A stretch of 64,000 nucleotides of DNA from Metopolophium dirhodum (GCF_019925205.1 NC_083568.1:4268237-4332236); one strand, 5' to 3'; numbered from the stretch's first letter, positions 26,501 through 35,695 are shown. Notes: generated from the letters alone by a model not told the origin. Numbers and translations are program-made.

Positions 26501-29500
26501 ATTGTATTATTTAAAAGTTACTATTAATAACATAAAATAACATAAAAACTATGTAGGTATAATGTATATAATATTATATATAAAATATATCGCAATAATA
26601 AAAATGCTGATAAGTAAAATATTAGTTTGTTAAAACACTCAATTTAGTACATCAGCCTAAAAATGGAATATAAATACAAGGCGTATAAAGCGAACAGTAA
26701 ATAAATAAATATTAATAAAATTATGATAAAAATTTGATTAAAACTTTCCATTGTCAATTAACTATCCTAGCAATTTTAAATCAAAAAAATTTTAATTTTT
26801 AATTTTGAAGTGATTTATTTGAGATTTTAACCTATGCACGTTTAAAGCAGTCTTAATAGTTGTGTTTTTTTTAATGTTTACAATGTAAAATTACTATTAA
26901 ATAACTAATTACTTAATTTTATAAAATAAAATAATATTTATTTTTATACTATACAATAAGGTCCCAACAATTGGAAAACTAAATATAATATTTTATTATT
27001 ATAGTCGTTGGTATTAAATAGTCACAATTTACATGTATCGTATAGTAAAAAAAATCGGACAGGATATAAAACTGTGTGGGTGAAACTTGTTTTGCTTCGT
27101 GTCCCGTGCAAGAATAGATGTATAGTGTCACTTTTGACGAATATGGTAGCTAACTAGAAAGGAAGTGTATTGAATAAATTGCTGGATTCGTGATTACAAC
27201 ATATAATTTTGTTTATACATATCGTGTTTTTTATTTTTATAGTTTCGATTTTTTTTAATGAAATTGGAAGGGTGGTTGTAAAATAAATTGCCCAACCTTA
27301 CTAATAAAAAAAACTGAAAAGTGATTCTGCAATACTTGGCACTCTCGTCATCACACACTTCCACGCAGGATAATGGTGTATTTTTAAATGAAATCATCAT
27401 ATTATTATGATAAAAAAAAAAATCTGATTTCAGATACTGAGTAAAATATACTGCATTACCTATGCATTATTAAATTTAAAAGTTAATGAATAACTTTCAT
27501 TTATATTAACTATCAAAAACGTAGTCACGTAGAAAAAAACAGAATAACAACTAATAAATACTTTTATCATTTAAATACTCTGTTTTACCTTAAGATATTT
27601 TATAGTTTTGTTATCACATCGTTTGTTATCGTTAACCCTTGTAGATATTTAATCCTATTAAATGCCGTTTGGTGTTTAAATATACCTATAATTAATAATT
27701 ATCTAGTATATGTTTCAATATCCAAATAAATTATATATAATTTATGGCAACGTTGCATGTAAATTCGTTCTCAATTGTATTCTTTTTAGGGTCAGCGGTA
27801 AGTTCTTTCTTAATGTTAAGTGTTCTTTATCATTTGGCCAAAAAGGTTTAACATTCTCAATCGTTCGATAGCCAATGTCCATATTTATATTAAAAAAATT
27901 TACCCTGAAATTTGTTTTCTGTTATGGCTTATTGTAATAATATTTAATTAGCCAGAAAGATTAAAACATAATCCAGGATGAAGACAATGGAGCTGTTGAG
28001 GATGATCGGGGGGATGATCGGGCCATGCCCTCCTAGAAATGTTTGGCTTATATCATTTTTAGTACTTACGTAATACATAGCTCATATTCGGGGAACGGAA
28101 AAAAATCTCGGGGGAAAATAGGTTCATAAAACTGATGAAGTAATGAAATATATAATTTGGAACGATAATTTTTGGTTTTTACCTACGGTTAGGTTAGGTA
28201 TATATTATTAGTGGATTATAAGTGGAAAAGTATTATATAATAAAACAAAATATGATCTTGTAAATATATTATTTACGTATTATTATTTATATTACATTGT
28301 GTACGCCATACAGTGACTTTTGGTATAGTATAATGTATCGAGACAGTGATTTTAAACAGTTATAGGTTTTAAAATTTAAGAGGATTCTACTCATGCATTT
28401 GTTGTCTCCATCTTACACATGTACGACGTAGCAAATTTTCGTTCACTAGTTTCAATAGTGTGCTGTTAGTTTTGATATTAGAGTGATTTGACCTATTATC
28501 AATTTTTTAGATAATAACATTATCCGTGCTTAAGCGTTGGCTTTTATTCGATATTTCAATTTTCAAGCGAGATATGAGCTTTTATAATTTTTGATATTTC
28601 ACATACCCATATCTTGCTTGAAAATGAAAATTTCGAAAAATCGGCAACGCTTAAGCACAGATAATGTTTTTACCTAAAAGTTTTATAAGTACATTTTAAG
28701 CGTATAAGACGGAGACAACAGATGTATGGGTAGCGTCCTATAAAGTTTTTTCATTTTTCAAAAAATGGAAATTTTGAAATTCAGTAAAGGCATTTTTATA
28801 ATTTTATTAAATAATATTATTATTATTTTTATATTATATTATATTTTTTAATATCTGTTTTATATTAATTATTAGCTATTATTATTTCTTAATTATTAAA
28901 TTGTAAATTACAATTTAATGATAGCTGATAACTAGTTTTTTTAGAAAACAGAGTTTTTTTTCCCTAGAGACTTTTTTTCCTTCTAACCTCATATTCACAC
29001 AACTCCACAAGTATTGTATAAAATGGAGACAAATCAATTATCTATCTACTTAACTTTTGATGAATAGTACGTACGTTTTTTTTGTCGTATTAGACATTTA
29101 ATTAAATATATTTTTATAAAATATATCATTATAGTAATTTACAAAATTCCAACTTATCATTATACATTTAAAGTTTTCACCATTTTTATCCACTGAATGA
29201 AATCAATTAAATTACACATTGGAAAATATTGATAATCAAATATATAAATCAATAGTTTATTCAAATCATTAAAAATAGTAGTTGTTTCTTTAATACTAAT
29301 TGCTATAGGTGTTATAGTAATTAATTCCTTTGTGTCTTGATGTAAATAATACTTATACTAGAGAGTGAAAATAATTGGATTTTGGAAAACACTTTTCAAG
29401 TTGTTAATGAAATCAAGTGTCCTTTCAACACTTTTGATCGTGATTTGTATTTAAGCAGGTTAAAATTTTAAAATGTCTTCTACCTACTTGACGAAAAATT

Positions 29501-32500
29501 GTTTTATGAAAGAACAATGTATGCATTATTGTTTATTATTAAATGAATAAATATTATTATTCATGAGTAAATTAGTTCTATTCAGAAATGTTTGTTGAGT
29601 TTGAGAATTAATTGTTTTTATGTTTAAAATGACAGCGCGTTTCTATACATTATTATTTATTATGCATTAATGCATGTTTAAAAAAAGGTTAAGGATGTCA
29701 GCGCACTATTTGTTTTCTCTCTCTGGCCCACGCGCAACAAAACGTAATTAAGCAGAATCATTTTTTTTGTTTTTAAGTAAGCTTGGAGTAAAATCACTCA
29801 TTACAAAAACGAAAGAGAATAATATTTTTGAGGGTATGCCATAAACATTTTATATTTTATTGTTATTTGACTGTGTATTCAACTTTAAAAATAAACAAAA
29901 AAATGTTATAAATTTAAATGATGTTTAAATTGTTTTGAGACAATATTCAGACAAATCGATATGTCATATCCTCAAAATTATTATTCTCTATCGTTTTTGT
30001 AATGGGTGATTTTACCCTTTTTACTCTAAGATTTCTTAAAAACATAATAAAAACGACCTTGCACATGGTCTAGAGAGAGAATACAAATAATGCACTGACA
30101 TCCTCTTAAGATCACGCGAAAAACCGGATTATTTAAGTTTCACAAATTTTTCTGTATTTTTTCAAATGTATTTAAAATATCCTCTCAAAAAAAATTATTT
30201 TGGGAATTGAATTACCTTCTCTAAATTAAAATCACACAAGTTGACCTTTTTTACAGCTGTCAACAGTGTCGGATCTAAGTCTAGGAGTGCCAGGATAATG
30301 TAGATGTTTGGGCCTTGGGGCTCTTAATATAAAAATATTCATATATTAAAAGAAAAGTACTTTTAGTATTAGAGTGAATTAATCCATTATAAAACTTTAA
30401 TTTAAGAAAATGTCTTGTGTTGTTACGTTGGCTATTTTTTATATTTTCTTTTTCATGTGAGTTACGAGTGTGTACATCATTACAATTTTAAAATGCTTAT
30501 AAATTGCAGAGAAGTTAAAATATTTTAAAACAGCCAACATAGCGACACAGGTCATGTTCTTAACTTAAAGTTTGATAATAGGTGAATTCACTCTAATATT
30601 AAAAGTAACAACACAGGGTTGGTTTTGCTAAATGTTAATTTGTAATGTTGCGCATGGGTCAGGGAGAGAAAACAAATGGCGCGCTGTCATCCTTTAAGTA
30701 TAATTTTCATAGTACAGCATCTACTTATGTGATTGATCATTCATAATCAAAAAATGTATCTAATTACTTAATCAAACATTTTTAATTATGGTTTTAATAC
30801 TATTAATATTAAAAAAATGAAAAATATACCTATTTTATAAAAGTTTTGTATAATATACTATTTATGCACATGTCTGAATAATGTTACTAACAAAAATTGT
30901 TTTATTAGAAGTGAAACAAGAACTGGAAGATCTTATGGTGGATATAAAAAAAACTGCTAATAGAGTCCGTGCCAAACTTAAAGGTTAATTTTCTTTTATT
31001 CAATAATAGTTTTTTGTTATAATTTAAGTATAAGTAAAATTTTTTGTTATTAGAAATTGAACAGAATATAGAAGCGGAAGAGCAATCGAACAAATCGTCA
31101 GCAGATTTAAGAATACGCAAAACACAACATTCAACATTGTCACGTAAATTTGTTGAAGTGATGACAGAATATAACCGTACACAGACAGATTACAGAGAAC
31201 GTTGTAAAGGGCGAATTCAAAGGCAATTAGAAATAAGTAAGAATATTTCTTTTAAAATTTTTAAATAAGTGATGAATGTTATCGTTTTAAAATTATCTGA
31301 GTGTGCTTTTAAAACTATTTTATTTATTGGTCATCATTCATCACATTTTAGATCAGTAAAAATGTTTCAATCTTCAACTTTGTGGGTTGTTTCTGGTAGG
31401 AAATTGGTTTTATTAGTATTTTGAAGAAGTCAAAAGTTAAACATTACTAATACTTGTTAAATAATTTGCAAAACAAAAAAAATATACATAGAATTGTGAA
31501 ATTATTGTGTAAAACAAATTTTTTTTTGTTGTTATTATCATGTTTTTCCCCAAATTTTTACATATATTTTATGGACTTGTTATATTTTTCAAAATATTTG
31601 TGCTCTTTTTGTTCTATTTTAGACATATTATAAGATCTTACAGTGATTACAAGTTTAAATTTAAAAGTAGGTATATTATCACAATTTATTTTTATAACCG
31701 TTGTTTGACATTCAAATTTTTACAAAAACATGAAAAATGTGCAAGTTATTTTGTAGTTATACACAGTTATTGCATACTTATGCTAAATTTGTTCATTTTT
31801 GGAAAAATTATTATAAGAAAAATAAACTTTTTATATAAATTTAGTTATATTATAAAATATCCTAGGCTGTCAAACCGTTTCTGCTCAGTATCATTTCTAG
31901 TATACATTAGTATATCATTGAATTTAAATTTAACTTATCTATTACAGTGATCTACCTACTCAATGGCAAGATACACTCGACACCTACTATACATGAAATA
32001 CTTCCCCAGTTTTTTAAATAAAATTTTTATGATTTAATTAATTTGAATGCTTTTATAAATATTAGCATTTGTATTAATTCAATGTTTAAAATTTTAGCGG
32101 GAAGAACAACTACTAATGATGAACTTGAAGAAATGTTAGAACAAGGGAACCCGGCTGTGTTCACGCAAGGCGTAATTATAAAAATACAATTTTTTTTTTA
32201 GTTTTAATATGATTTTTTTTAGATAATTATGGAAACACAACAAGCTAGGCAAACATTGGCTGACATTGAAGCCAGGCATGCTGATATTATTAAACTGGAA
32301 AACTCTATTAGAGAACTTCATGATATGTTCATGGATATGGCAATGTTGGTAGAAAATCAGGTATGTATTTTAAATATTGTATAATGATATACAATCCAAT
32401 CTGTTATCAGATACTGTGTAGAGCAAGGAAGCTGTCGGATTTAAAATGTGTGGGTTTTTGTATGTTAACAATTTTATGGCTAAAACTAGTGTTCTAAAAT

Positions 32501-34961
32501 TGTATAGGTACAATATTTTCTATACATTGGTAATCTATCTATAGACAATTGCATCAAACACATACCAGAGGTACTAACCTAATGATTTGATGGTGAATTA
32601 TTTGTGTAATTTATTATGGTACACTGTTACTTAAATATATCAATAATTTAAAATTGGTTATTTGGATTATCATTAAAAATAGGTGTTTTTAATTTTGTAT
32701 TTCTGAAAAAAAATGTATTTGGTGATGAGGGTAATTGGGTAATATAGTATGGGTTGGTTTGCTACGGGCGTTTACCAACTAATGTTATTTAATTTGCCTG
32801 TTTTAAGATGTTTGGTGCCACTGACCATATATTACTTTAGAGTGATAACTTGTAAAACATCTGTCTTTTGAAAATAAATTGACATTTTTAACAATCTAAA
32901 TTTTTATTTGTTATAATTATTTTGCTATTTATTAAATAGTAATTCTATTGAATTTAGATATTTTGACACTAAATCTTATACAAAAGAGTTGTGGTTTTTG
33001 AATAAATAATAATTTTTAGCTCTATAATGAGTAATATATAAATTTTCAAACAATTAGATGCTGTCACTGTGGATAATATGTACGCTCATGAATAGTATTA
33101 TTGAGTAATAAAGAAATACTCAGTTATTTATGATAATAATGAGGTTAAATGTAATAAATATCCAAATAAGCAATTATTTATTCTTACATCATAAAAGTCA
33201 TCGCTTTATAAGGTACAACAGTAACATATTGTAACCCATTTTTTCACTCTTTGCAAAAATATTAACTAATTTACATATAATCTATGCTTAAAATCTTTAC
33301 AAATTTTAATAAGCATTCATAAAGATACATAAATACTATAAATACATAAATTAATTGTTGTTTGTTTGTCATAAATGATTGTTCGCATGTTATAACTGAT
33401 GTTTAAAGTTTGTACTCAACTTTACTATTAATTACCCAATTAATAATTTTAGTTTTTGTTTGAATTGCTATATAGCCAATTCTACCACTTACAACTAAAT
33501 ATTGCATTACATTTAAATAACATTATTTTTACCTTTGAAATTCATTCATTTCATTTCTTTATTAAAAAAAATCTTATTATCTTAAATTTAATTTTAAAAC
33601 TTGATGTTATAATTAAAACATTGAAATCAAACAAACAAACAAATAAAATAAATAATTACAATCAAATTATTGTTTTTATTTACATAGTTTTTTGATATAA
33701 CCAATGTTTCATTGTAATATGAGATAAAATTAGTTTCCTATTAATTTATAAATTAAAAACAAAATTAGGGCGAAATGATTGATCGAATTGAGTATCATGT
33801 TGAACACGCCGTGGATTATGTACAGACGGCAACTCAAGATACTAAGAAAGCGTTAAAATATCAAAGCAAAGCGAGAAGAGTAAGTCAAAAGGCGTAGACG
33901 TTTGCAATGGCCCCACTCGCTTTGCTGAATGCATTTGTTTGTTTTTGTAGGTTTTATTACTTATTTGATATTTGTTTGTATTTAGAAAAATCAAATACTA
34001 TTAAGTATTAGTTTTTAGTTGATATAATTTTAACTGATTGCCATTGATTTATAATTACTAAAAATTATTATTTTGTTTTGTTTTTTTTCCTTTTCAAAAT
34101 TTTTCGCTTACTTTTGTTTTTATTATTTTTATTACATAAATAATTTTGGGATTTTCATATAATAATTCCTTATCCCAATCTTGTTCCAACTGAAAATGTT
34201 TTCCAAAAAAAAAAAAAAAAAAACCATATAGGGTGAACTTATTGATAGAATAGAATATCATGTATCATTCACTGTTGAAAAAGTTGCTGAAGGCAAAAAA
34301 GAACTGGATGTTGCTGAAGACTATCATAAAGGAGCCCAAAAAGTAAGTAATTTATTATTTGCAACAAAGAAAATATATAAACATATCCTCAAACATATCC
34401 TATGTATAAGAAAATTTTACTGAATTCTGAATAATCAATATTATGTTAAATATTACAATACAATATATATTTTTTTATCTAATTGTATTTAGTAGTAGTT
34501 ATCTAGGAACATAATTTTTTTTTTTTTTTTGATATGTTATTTTGTTTAATATATTATACAAAATTAACACCAAGTTTCAGTTAAATAAAAGGCAAGTCAA
34601 TTGTGTTTGTATATTATTATTTGATAATTAAATTAAACTCAATTGTTTTCAATAATTATGAGGAAAATGTAGTTATTGATTTTTATTAGTTATAGTTAAG
34701 TTTGCAATACCAATAAGTATTGAATAATGCACTGTTTGTTTGTGAAAACACCTTTTTCTTTTGCTTATGCTATTAGCTTTCCCTTTAATGTTTTTATTTA
34801 GAACATATTTTTGTATTTTATTTATTGTTGTTATTTTTCTTACTAATATATAATTATTCTTGTTAAATAATTAGAAGAAAATCATGATCCTGATATGCTT
34901 GACAATTCTCATTGTTATTCTTGGAGGATTTGTGATGAGTTTTCTTCCCAAGCCCCTTTAA
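8562..34961 (+). CDS. Syx1A: Syntaxin 1A, plasma-membrane Q-SNARE (9 coding positions, 301 aa)
   Basis: Syntaxin 1A pairs with SNAP-25 and synaptobrevin to fuse synaptic vesicles with the plasma membrane and is clamped closed by Munc18. Exons are 8562-8594, 9904-10008, 13137-13236, 30909-30983, 31054-31236, 32098-32171, 32223-32360, then 33769-33879 or 34232-34342, then 34875-34961. Phases agree at every junction and all introns are GT..AG. Features: Munc18-type N-peptide with KDRL (3-6) followed by an acidic run; Habc helices about 36-160 (exons 2-5); the linker LE pair (176-177) equivalent to the residues whose change opens mammalian syntaxin; SNARE motif with zero-layer Q236 as the last codon of exon 7; one C-terminal transmembrane helix, about 276-295. 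Length fits the family (fly 291, vertebrate 288). The start is MAKDRLAALKA in a strong Kozak context. Intron 3 is 17.7 kb and full of mobile elements. Confidence 0.97.
11506..11680. mobile_element. hAT-like MITE, copy 1 (syntaxin intron 2)
   Basis: 175-bp element with terminal inverted repeats CACAGACCTATAAACTAA / TTAGTTTATAGGTCCATG followed inward by GGACAGCGC / GGTGCTGTCC. It is flanked by an imperfect 8-bp duplication, GTTGTAAG (11498-11505) and GTTGTTAG (11681-11688). The 8-bp duplication points to the hAT superfamily. No coding capacity. Confidence 0.7.
11714..12008. mobile_element. Fold-back element, AAGAGGATG family core (intron 2)
   Basis: Inverted modules: AAACTTAAAGGTAGG at the left pairs with CTTACCTTTAAGTTTAATAA at the right. 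Between them TTTTAATTTTAAACGAGTT pairs with AACTCACTTTAATAA-like sequence. The right side continues into the family's outer TIR (TTTGCTATGTTGCG ... AGAAAGAGAAAAC). The left outer TIR is missing, because the hAT-like MITE lies immediately upstream. Confidence 0.5.
12116..12373 (-). other. Unexplained open stretch in syntaxin intron 2
   Basis: An 85-codon minus-strand frame and an overlapping 49-codon plus-strand frame (from 12121) lie in a patch of about 190 bases that is less AT-rich than the intron around it. Neither translation is recognisable, and no good splice sites frame it in register with syntaxin. It could be a fragment of a mobile-element gene or chance. Confidence 0.15.
13846..14005 (+). 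mobile_element. tRNA-type SINE (syntaxin intron 3)
   Basis: Contains an A-box-like TGGCCGGGTAG (13848-13858) and a matching B-box GTTCAAACC (13894-13902), the normal Pol III internal promoter spacing for a tRNA-derived SINE. A non-tRNA body follows (TTCTTTCTCCAGGCAGGAG...) and an A-rich tail (AAACCAAAAACTAAAAAC). It does not fold as an intact tRNA gene, so it is called a SINE. Confidence 0.55.
14013..14332. mobile_element. Retroelement-like 3' fragment, copy 1
   Basis: Starts ACTAGCTGATCCTGCGCAC, and ends in ATCCGTTGCGTAGTTTTAAAG, CATACAGACAGACAG, then TACTATGTTAAG. The same element is present at 43912-44370, matching at TTGTTGCCC/TCGTTGCCC, AAAAATGTGATTGTTCAACTC and AAATCTCAAAAT. Elements ending like this are common in insects as truncated retroposons. 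The exact family is not assigned. Confidence 0.5.
15526..15585 (+). repeat. Perfect 30-bp tandem duplication
   Basis: Two identical 30-bp units, 15526-15555 and 15556-15585, each containing GCATTGTTTTTGACTAGG. A recent local duplication in syntaxin intron 3. Confidence 0.95.
17640..18300 (+). repeat. GATTCTGAGCG-family repeat, diverged copy
   Basis: Shares CATTTAAAGTTCAAATTT, GTCAAAAAGCTTGAAAATTT and GTTCAAATTTCGACAAAA with the longer copy at 19670-21110, in the same order and orientation. No coding frame. Confidence 0.5.
19089..19527. repeat. Long near-palindrome (fold-back element)
   Basis: Two arms of about 172 bp (19089-19262 and 19356-19527) are inverted copies at roughly 80-85 percent by eye, with a 93-nt loop. 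Pairs include GGGATTTGATACCG with CGTATCGAATCC, CCAAACATACCAATTGATCT with its complement on the right, and TTTCCCACATTTTTGA with TCAAAAATGTGGGAAA. The minus-strand open frame inside (19002-19256) follows from the arm sequence and is not called as a gene. A transcript across it, as in the syntaxin pre-mRNA, would form a long hairpin. Confidence 0.85.
19670..21110 (+). repeat. GATTCTGAGCG-family dispersed repeat, longest copy
   Basis: Opens GATTCTGAGCG (19670-19680). The inverted CGCTCAGAATC lies at 20991-21001, followed by a conserved tail containing the palindrome CAATGATATTATATCATTG and CTACTGTACAGCAGAGTGAC. It contains a 19-G run (19824-19842) and an internal direct duplication with a period of about 535-545 bp. 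For example, GAATGTTTATATTAG occurs at 20007 and 20552, and GCATTTAAAGTTCAAATTTT at 20244 and 20777. No protein frame. Related copies lie at 17640, 31316, 45945 and (inverted) 56330. Confidence 0.65.
22990..23833. mobile_element. Fold-back element (GGATGTCA termini), disrupted copy
   Basis: The right part reads CCTCAAAAATATTGTCC ... GTAATAGGTAAGTGATTTTA ... GCGCGTGGGTTTAAGAGAG and ends TTGACATCCTCTTAA at about 23833. Its inner arm pairs with 22990-23105 (AAAATCACCCATTATAAAAA, GAGAATAATATTTTTG). The outer left TIR is missing. The middle (about 23106-23650) carries another inverted pair (GCGGGAATAAC / GTTATTCCCGT) and is probably a nested insertion. Confidence 0.5.
24034..24300 (+). mobile_element. 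Fold-back element (GGATGTCA termini), left half only
   Basis: Begins TTAAGAGGGATGTCAACGCA, then TTTGTTTTCTCTCTTTGGCC, CACGCGCAAC, AAATTCACCCATTAAAAAAA and AAATATTGTCTCAAAACAAT. This is the order of the left arm of the complete copy at 29689-30109. The right arm is absent and another fold-back follows directly. Confidence 0.6.
24325..24565. mobile_element. Fold-back element core, AAGAGGATG family
   Basis: Inverted halves: AAATTGACTTATTATAACAT pairs with TTGTATAATAAGTCAATTC. TTTATTGATATTATTATTTT and AAGTAAGTTATGA pair with TCATAACTTACTTAAATGA and the sequence beyond it. The core matches the copies at 11.7 and 28.5 kb. Outer TIRs are missing. Confidence 0.65.
24566..24782. mobile_element. Small TIR element with CCAGACGGAGCAG termini
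   Basis: About 215 bp, markedly GC-rich for this window. CCAGACGGAGCAG (24577-24589) is inverted exactly as CTGCTCCGTCTGG (24758-24770). A second, incomplete relative starts at 25209, so the two flank the fold-back element at 24781-25208. Confidence 0.7.
24781..25208. mobile_element. Fold-back MITE (AAGAGGATG family), complete copy
   Basis: 428 bp. The left arm begins AAGAGGATGCTACACAG and runs through TTTGTTGTCTACGTCTTAC, ACATAGCAAATTTACG, TTAGAGTGAATCGACC and ATTATGAAACTTG. The right arm carries all of these inverted and ends GTAGCGTCTTCTT. Each arm is about 165 bp and roughly 80 percent identical by eye. The centre holds the family's AT-rich palindromic core. Confidence 0.85.
25209..25480. 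mobile_element. Incomplete CCAGACGGAGCAG relative with a perfect 24-bp hairpin
   Basis: Starts with GCGTCTAGACGGAGCAG, like the element at 24566, and shares GATCGGAAATTTTGC- and GGCCTAGTA-type phrases, but its far end is not found. Inside, 25299-25322 and 25341-25364 are perfect 24-bp inverted repeats around an 18-nt spacer (arm core AAAGTCGCGGAAAATG). That would make a short, strong RNA hairpin. Confidence 0.6.
25496..25789. mobile_element. Fold-back relative with ATATCGTTTTTATTTT core
   Basis: TGTGAAATATCGTTTTTATT (from 25496) is inverted at the right as AATAAAAACGATATTTCACA (to 25640). It is followed by the family's right outer TIR (TTTGCTATGTTG, AAGACGATGACAACA, TGTAGCGTCCTTTTAG, to about 25789). 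The left outer TIR is missing. A diverged core copy lies at 41262-41410. Confidence 0.6.
25790..28377. other. Syntaxin intron 3, unremarkable part
   Basis: AT-rich intronic DNA. No exon, RNA gene or clear element was found. A minus-strand frame at 27194-27400 is not supported by composition or splice sites. Confidence 0.35.
28378..28744. mobile_element. Fold-back MITE (AAGAGGATG family), complete copy
   Basis: Left AAGAGGATTCTACTCATG, TTTGTTGTCTCCATCTTAC, TTAGAGTGATTTGACC. Core GCTTAAGCGTTGGC / GCAACGCTTAAGC and TTTCAAGCGAGATATGAG / CATATCTTGCTTGAAAATG. Right AGACGGAGACAACA and GTAGCGTCCTATA. Shorter right inner arm than in the copy at 24781. Confidence 0.8.
29689..30109. mobile_element. Fold-back MITE (GGATGTCA termini), complete copy with TTAA borders
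   Basis: 421 bp including TTAA at both ends (29689-29692 and 30106-30109). Left arm GGATGTCAGCGCACTATTTG, TTTTCTCTCTCTGG, AAAATCACTCATTACAAAAA, GAGAATAATATTTTTGAGG. The right arm is the inverse, ending TGCACTGACATCCTC. TTAA duplication is typical of piggyBac-type transposition, which makes that superfamily a candidate source. Confidence 0.8.
30364..30698. mobile_element. Fold-back MITE, copy near exon 4
   Basis: Left part TTAGAGTGAATTAATCCATT and GTTGGCTATTTTTTATATT. Right part TTTGATAATAGGTGAATTC followed by an outer TIR of the GGATGTCA type (AGGGAGAGAAAACAAATGG, CTGTCATCCTTTAA). The core is of one sub-family and the right terminus of the other. It ends about 210 bp before syntaxin exon 4. 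Confidence 0.65.
31316..31990 (+). repeat. GATTCTGAGCG-family repeat, shortened copy (intron 5)
   Basis: Opens with TCATCACATTTTAGATCAGT, matching the region just inside the start of the copy at 19670. It closes with CTGCTCAGTATC, TATATCATTGAATTTAAATT and CAGTGATCTACCT, matching its tail. The 136-codon plus-strand frame here (31540-31950) lies within this repeat and is not a gene. Confidence 0.5.
33769..33879 (+). CDS. Syx1A: Syntaxin exon 8a: canonical second half of the SNARE helix
   Basis: 37 codons, phase 0-0, beginning GEMIDRIEYH and ending YQSKARR. It supplies SNARE layers +1 to +8 with the canonical residues I, I, V, A, V, A, T, A at exon positions 4, 7, 11, 14, 18, 21, 25 and 28. With exon 9 it forms the basic juxtamembrane stretch KARRKK, which in mammals binds acidic phosphoinositides. 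Acceptor TTAG at 33765-33768. The donor is a strong AGA|GTAAGT at 33880, bracketed by an 11-bp inverted repeat (33865-33875 with 33916-33926). This is the expected neuronal form. Confidence 0.95.
34232..34342 (+). CDS. Syx1A: Syntaxin exon 8b: alternative second half of the SNARE helix
   Basis: A second 111-nt, phase 0-0 open exon, 352 nt downstream of 8a, starting GELIDRIEYHV and ending DYHKGAQK. Nine of its first ten residues match exon 8a and then it diverges. Layer positions +1, +2, +3, +5 and +8 keep I, I, V, V, A, but +4, +6 and +7 become T, G, L (A, A, T in 8a). The basic KARR end becomes GAQK, cutting the positive charge next to the membrane. Donor AAA|GTAAGT at 34343 is strong. The acceptor CATATAG has a run of 19 A (34205-34223) where a pyrimidine tract is normally found. 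Including both exons would keep frame but lengthen the helix by 37 residues. Mutually exclusive use is inferred, not shown. Confidence 0.85.
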
Positions 34962-35034
34962 TACATCTTCGTGAAATGAAGTAAGCATAGATAAACAAAA
35001 GATTTTACAATTTAATAATTTTATGTAAAATAAA
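34875..35034 (+). other. Syx1A: Syntaxin exon 9: transmembrane anchor, stop and short 3'UTR
   Basis: Exon 9 opens KKIMILIC, gives one hydrophobic helix of about 20 residues and ends FLPKPL with TAA at 34959-34961. Downstream there are two options. A donor-like GTAAGC at 34981 would splice into further 3' exons. Otherwise reading through reaches AATAAA at 35029-35034, giving a very short 3'UTR. The sequence does not decide between them. Confidence 0.6.
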
Positions 35035-35508
35035 TTATTTAAAAATTGATTTCTGTACTAAAGGAAAGTGTTATTATAAATAATAACATACCAATGCAAC
35101 TGGCATTGTAAAAATTAAATTTTATTAGATTTTTTAGTTTTTGATTATTAGTTATAATAAAAAAATAAAAATATGAAAACTCTTAAGTACAATATATATT
35201 TTTGAGGATAGGAATACAAATTAATTACATTCTATTCAAATAGAAAGAGTTCTTTTACCTTTTATTTATATTTTTTACTGTATTGAATCATTTATTTAAT
35301 TTAAAATGTTACCTTATGTCTAATTAATTTTTTGTGCCGTTAATTAACAATTCATAAATGTATTTACACTGTAGAAAGACTTTATTTATGTATAGTGTAA
35401 TACTACAATATCTATAAAGATTAATTATTTATATTAATGATTGGTTATATGAGAAAGCCACTATTCTGATTTTTATGGATTTTAACTATAATGTGTATGT
35501 ATTCTAAG

Positions 35509-35695
35509 CATAGACCTATAAACTAAAAGACAGCGCTTCCCACACCACCCTGCCCTTGGTTAATCCAGTCGACATAACTGAGAAAGAAAAAACATGTTTT
35601 GGCACACTAATGGCCAAAACCTCTCTCTTCTCTGTCAACAATCCCGTCTGGTGATTTCTATCTCTATGGGCTGTTCATTAGTTTATAGGTCTATG
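35509..35695. mobile_element. hAT-like MITE, copy 2
   Basis: 187 bp with perfect 16-bp TIRs CATAGACCTATAAACT / AGTTTATAGGTCTATG, then GACAGCGC / GGGCTGTTC inward. Flanked by ATTCTAAG (35501-35508) and GTTCTAAG (35696-35703), a 7-of-8 target duplication. Same family as 11506-11680. Confidence 0.8.

Noticed and set aside
31540..31950. 136-codon plus-strand open frame
   Set aside because: It lies in syntaxin intron 5 within a dispersed repeat copy, is dominated by F, I, Y, K codons expected from AT-rich DNA, and has no recognisable domain.
34875..34980. A second open frame through exon 9, continuing into the downstream small exons
   Set aside because: It needs an incoming phase of 1, but exons 8a and 8b both end in phase 0. 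The transmembrane frame is the established syntaxin ending.
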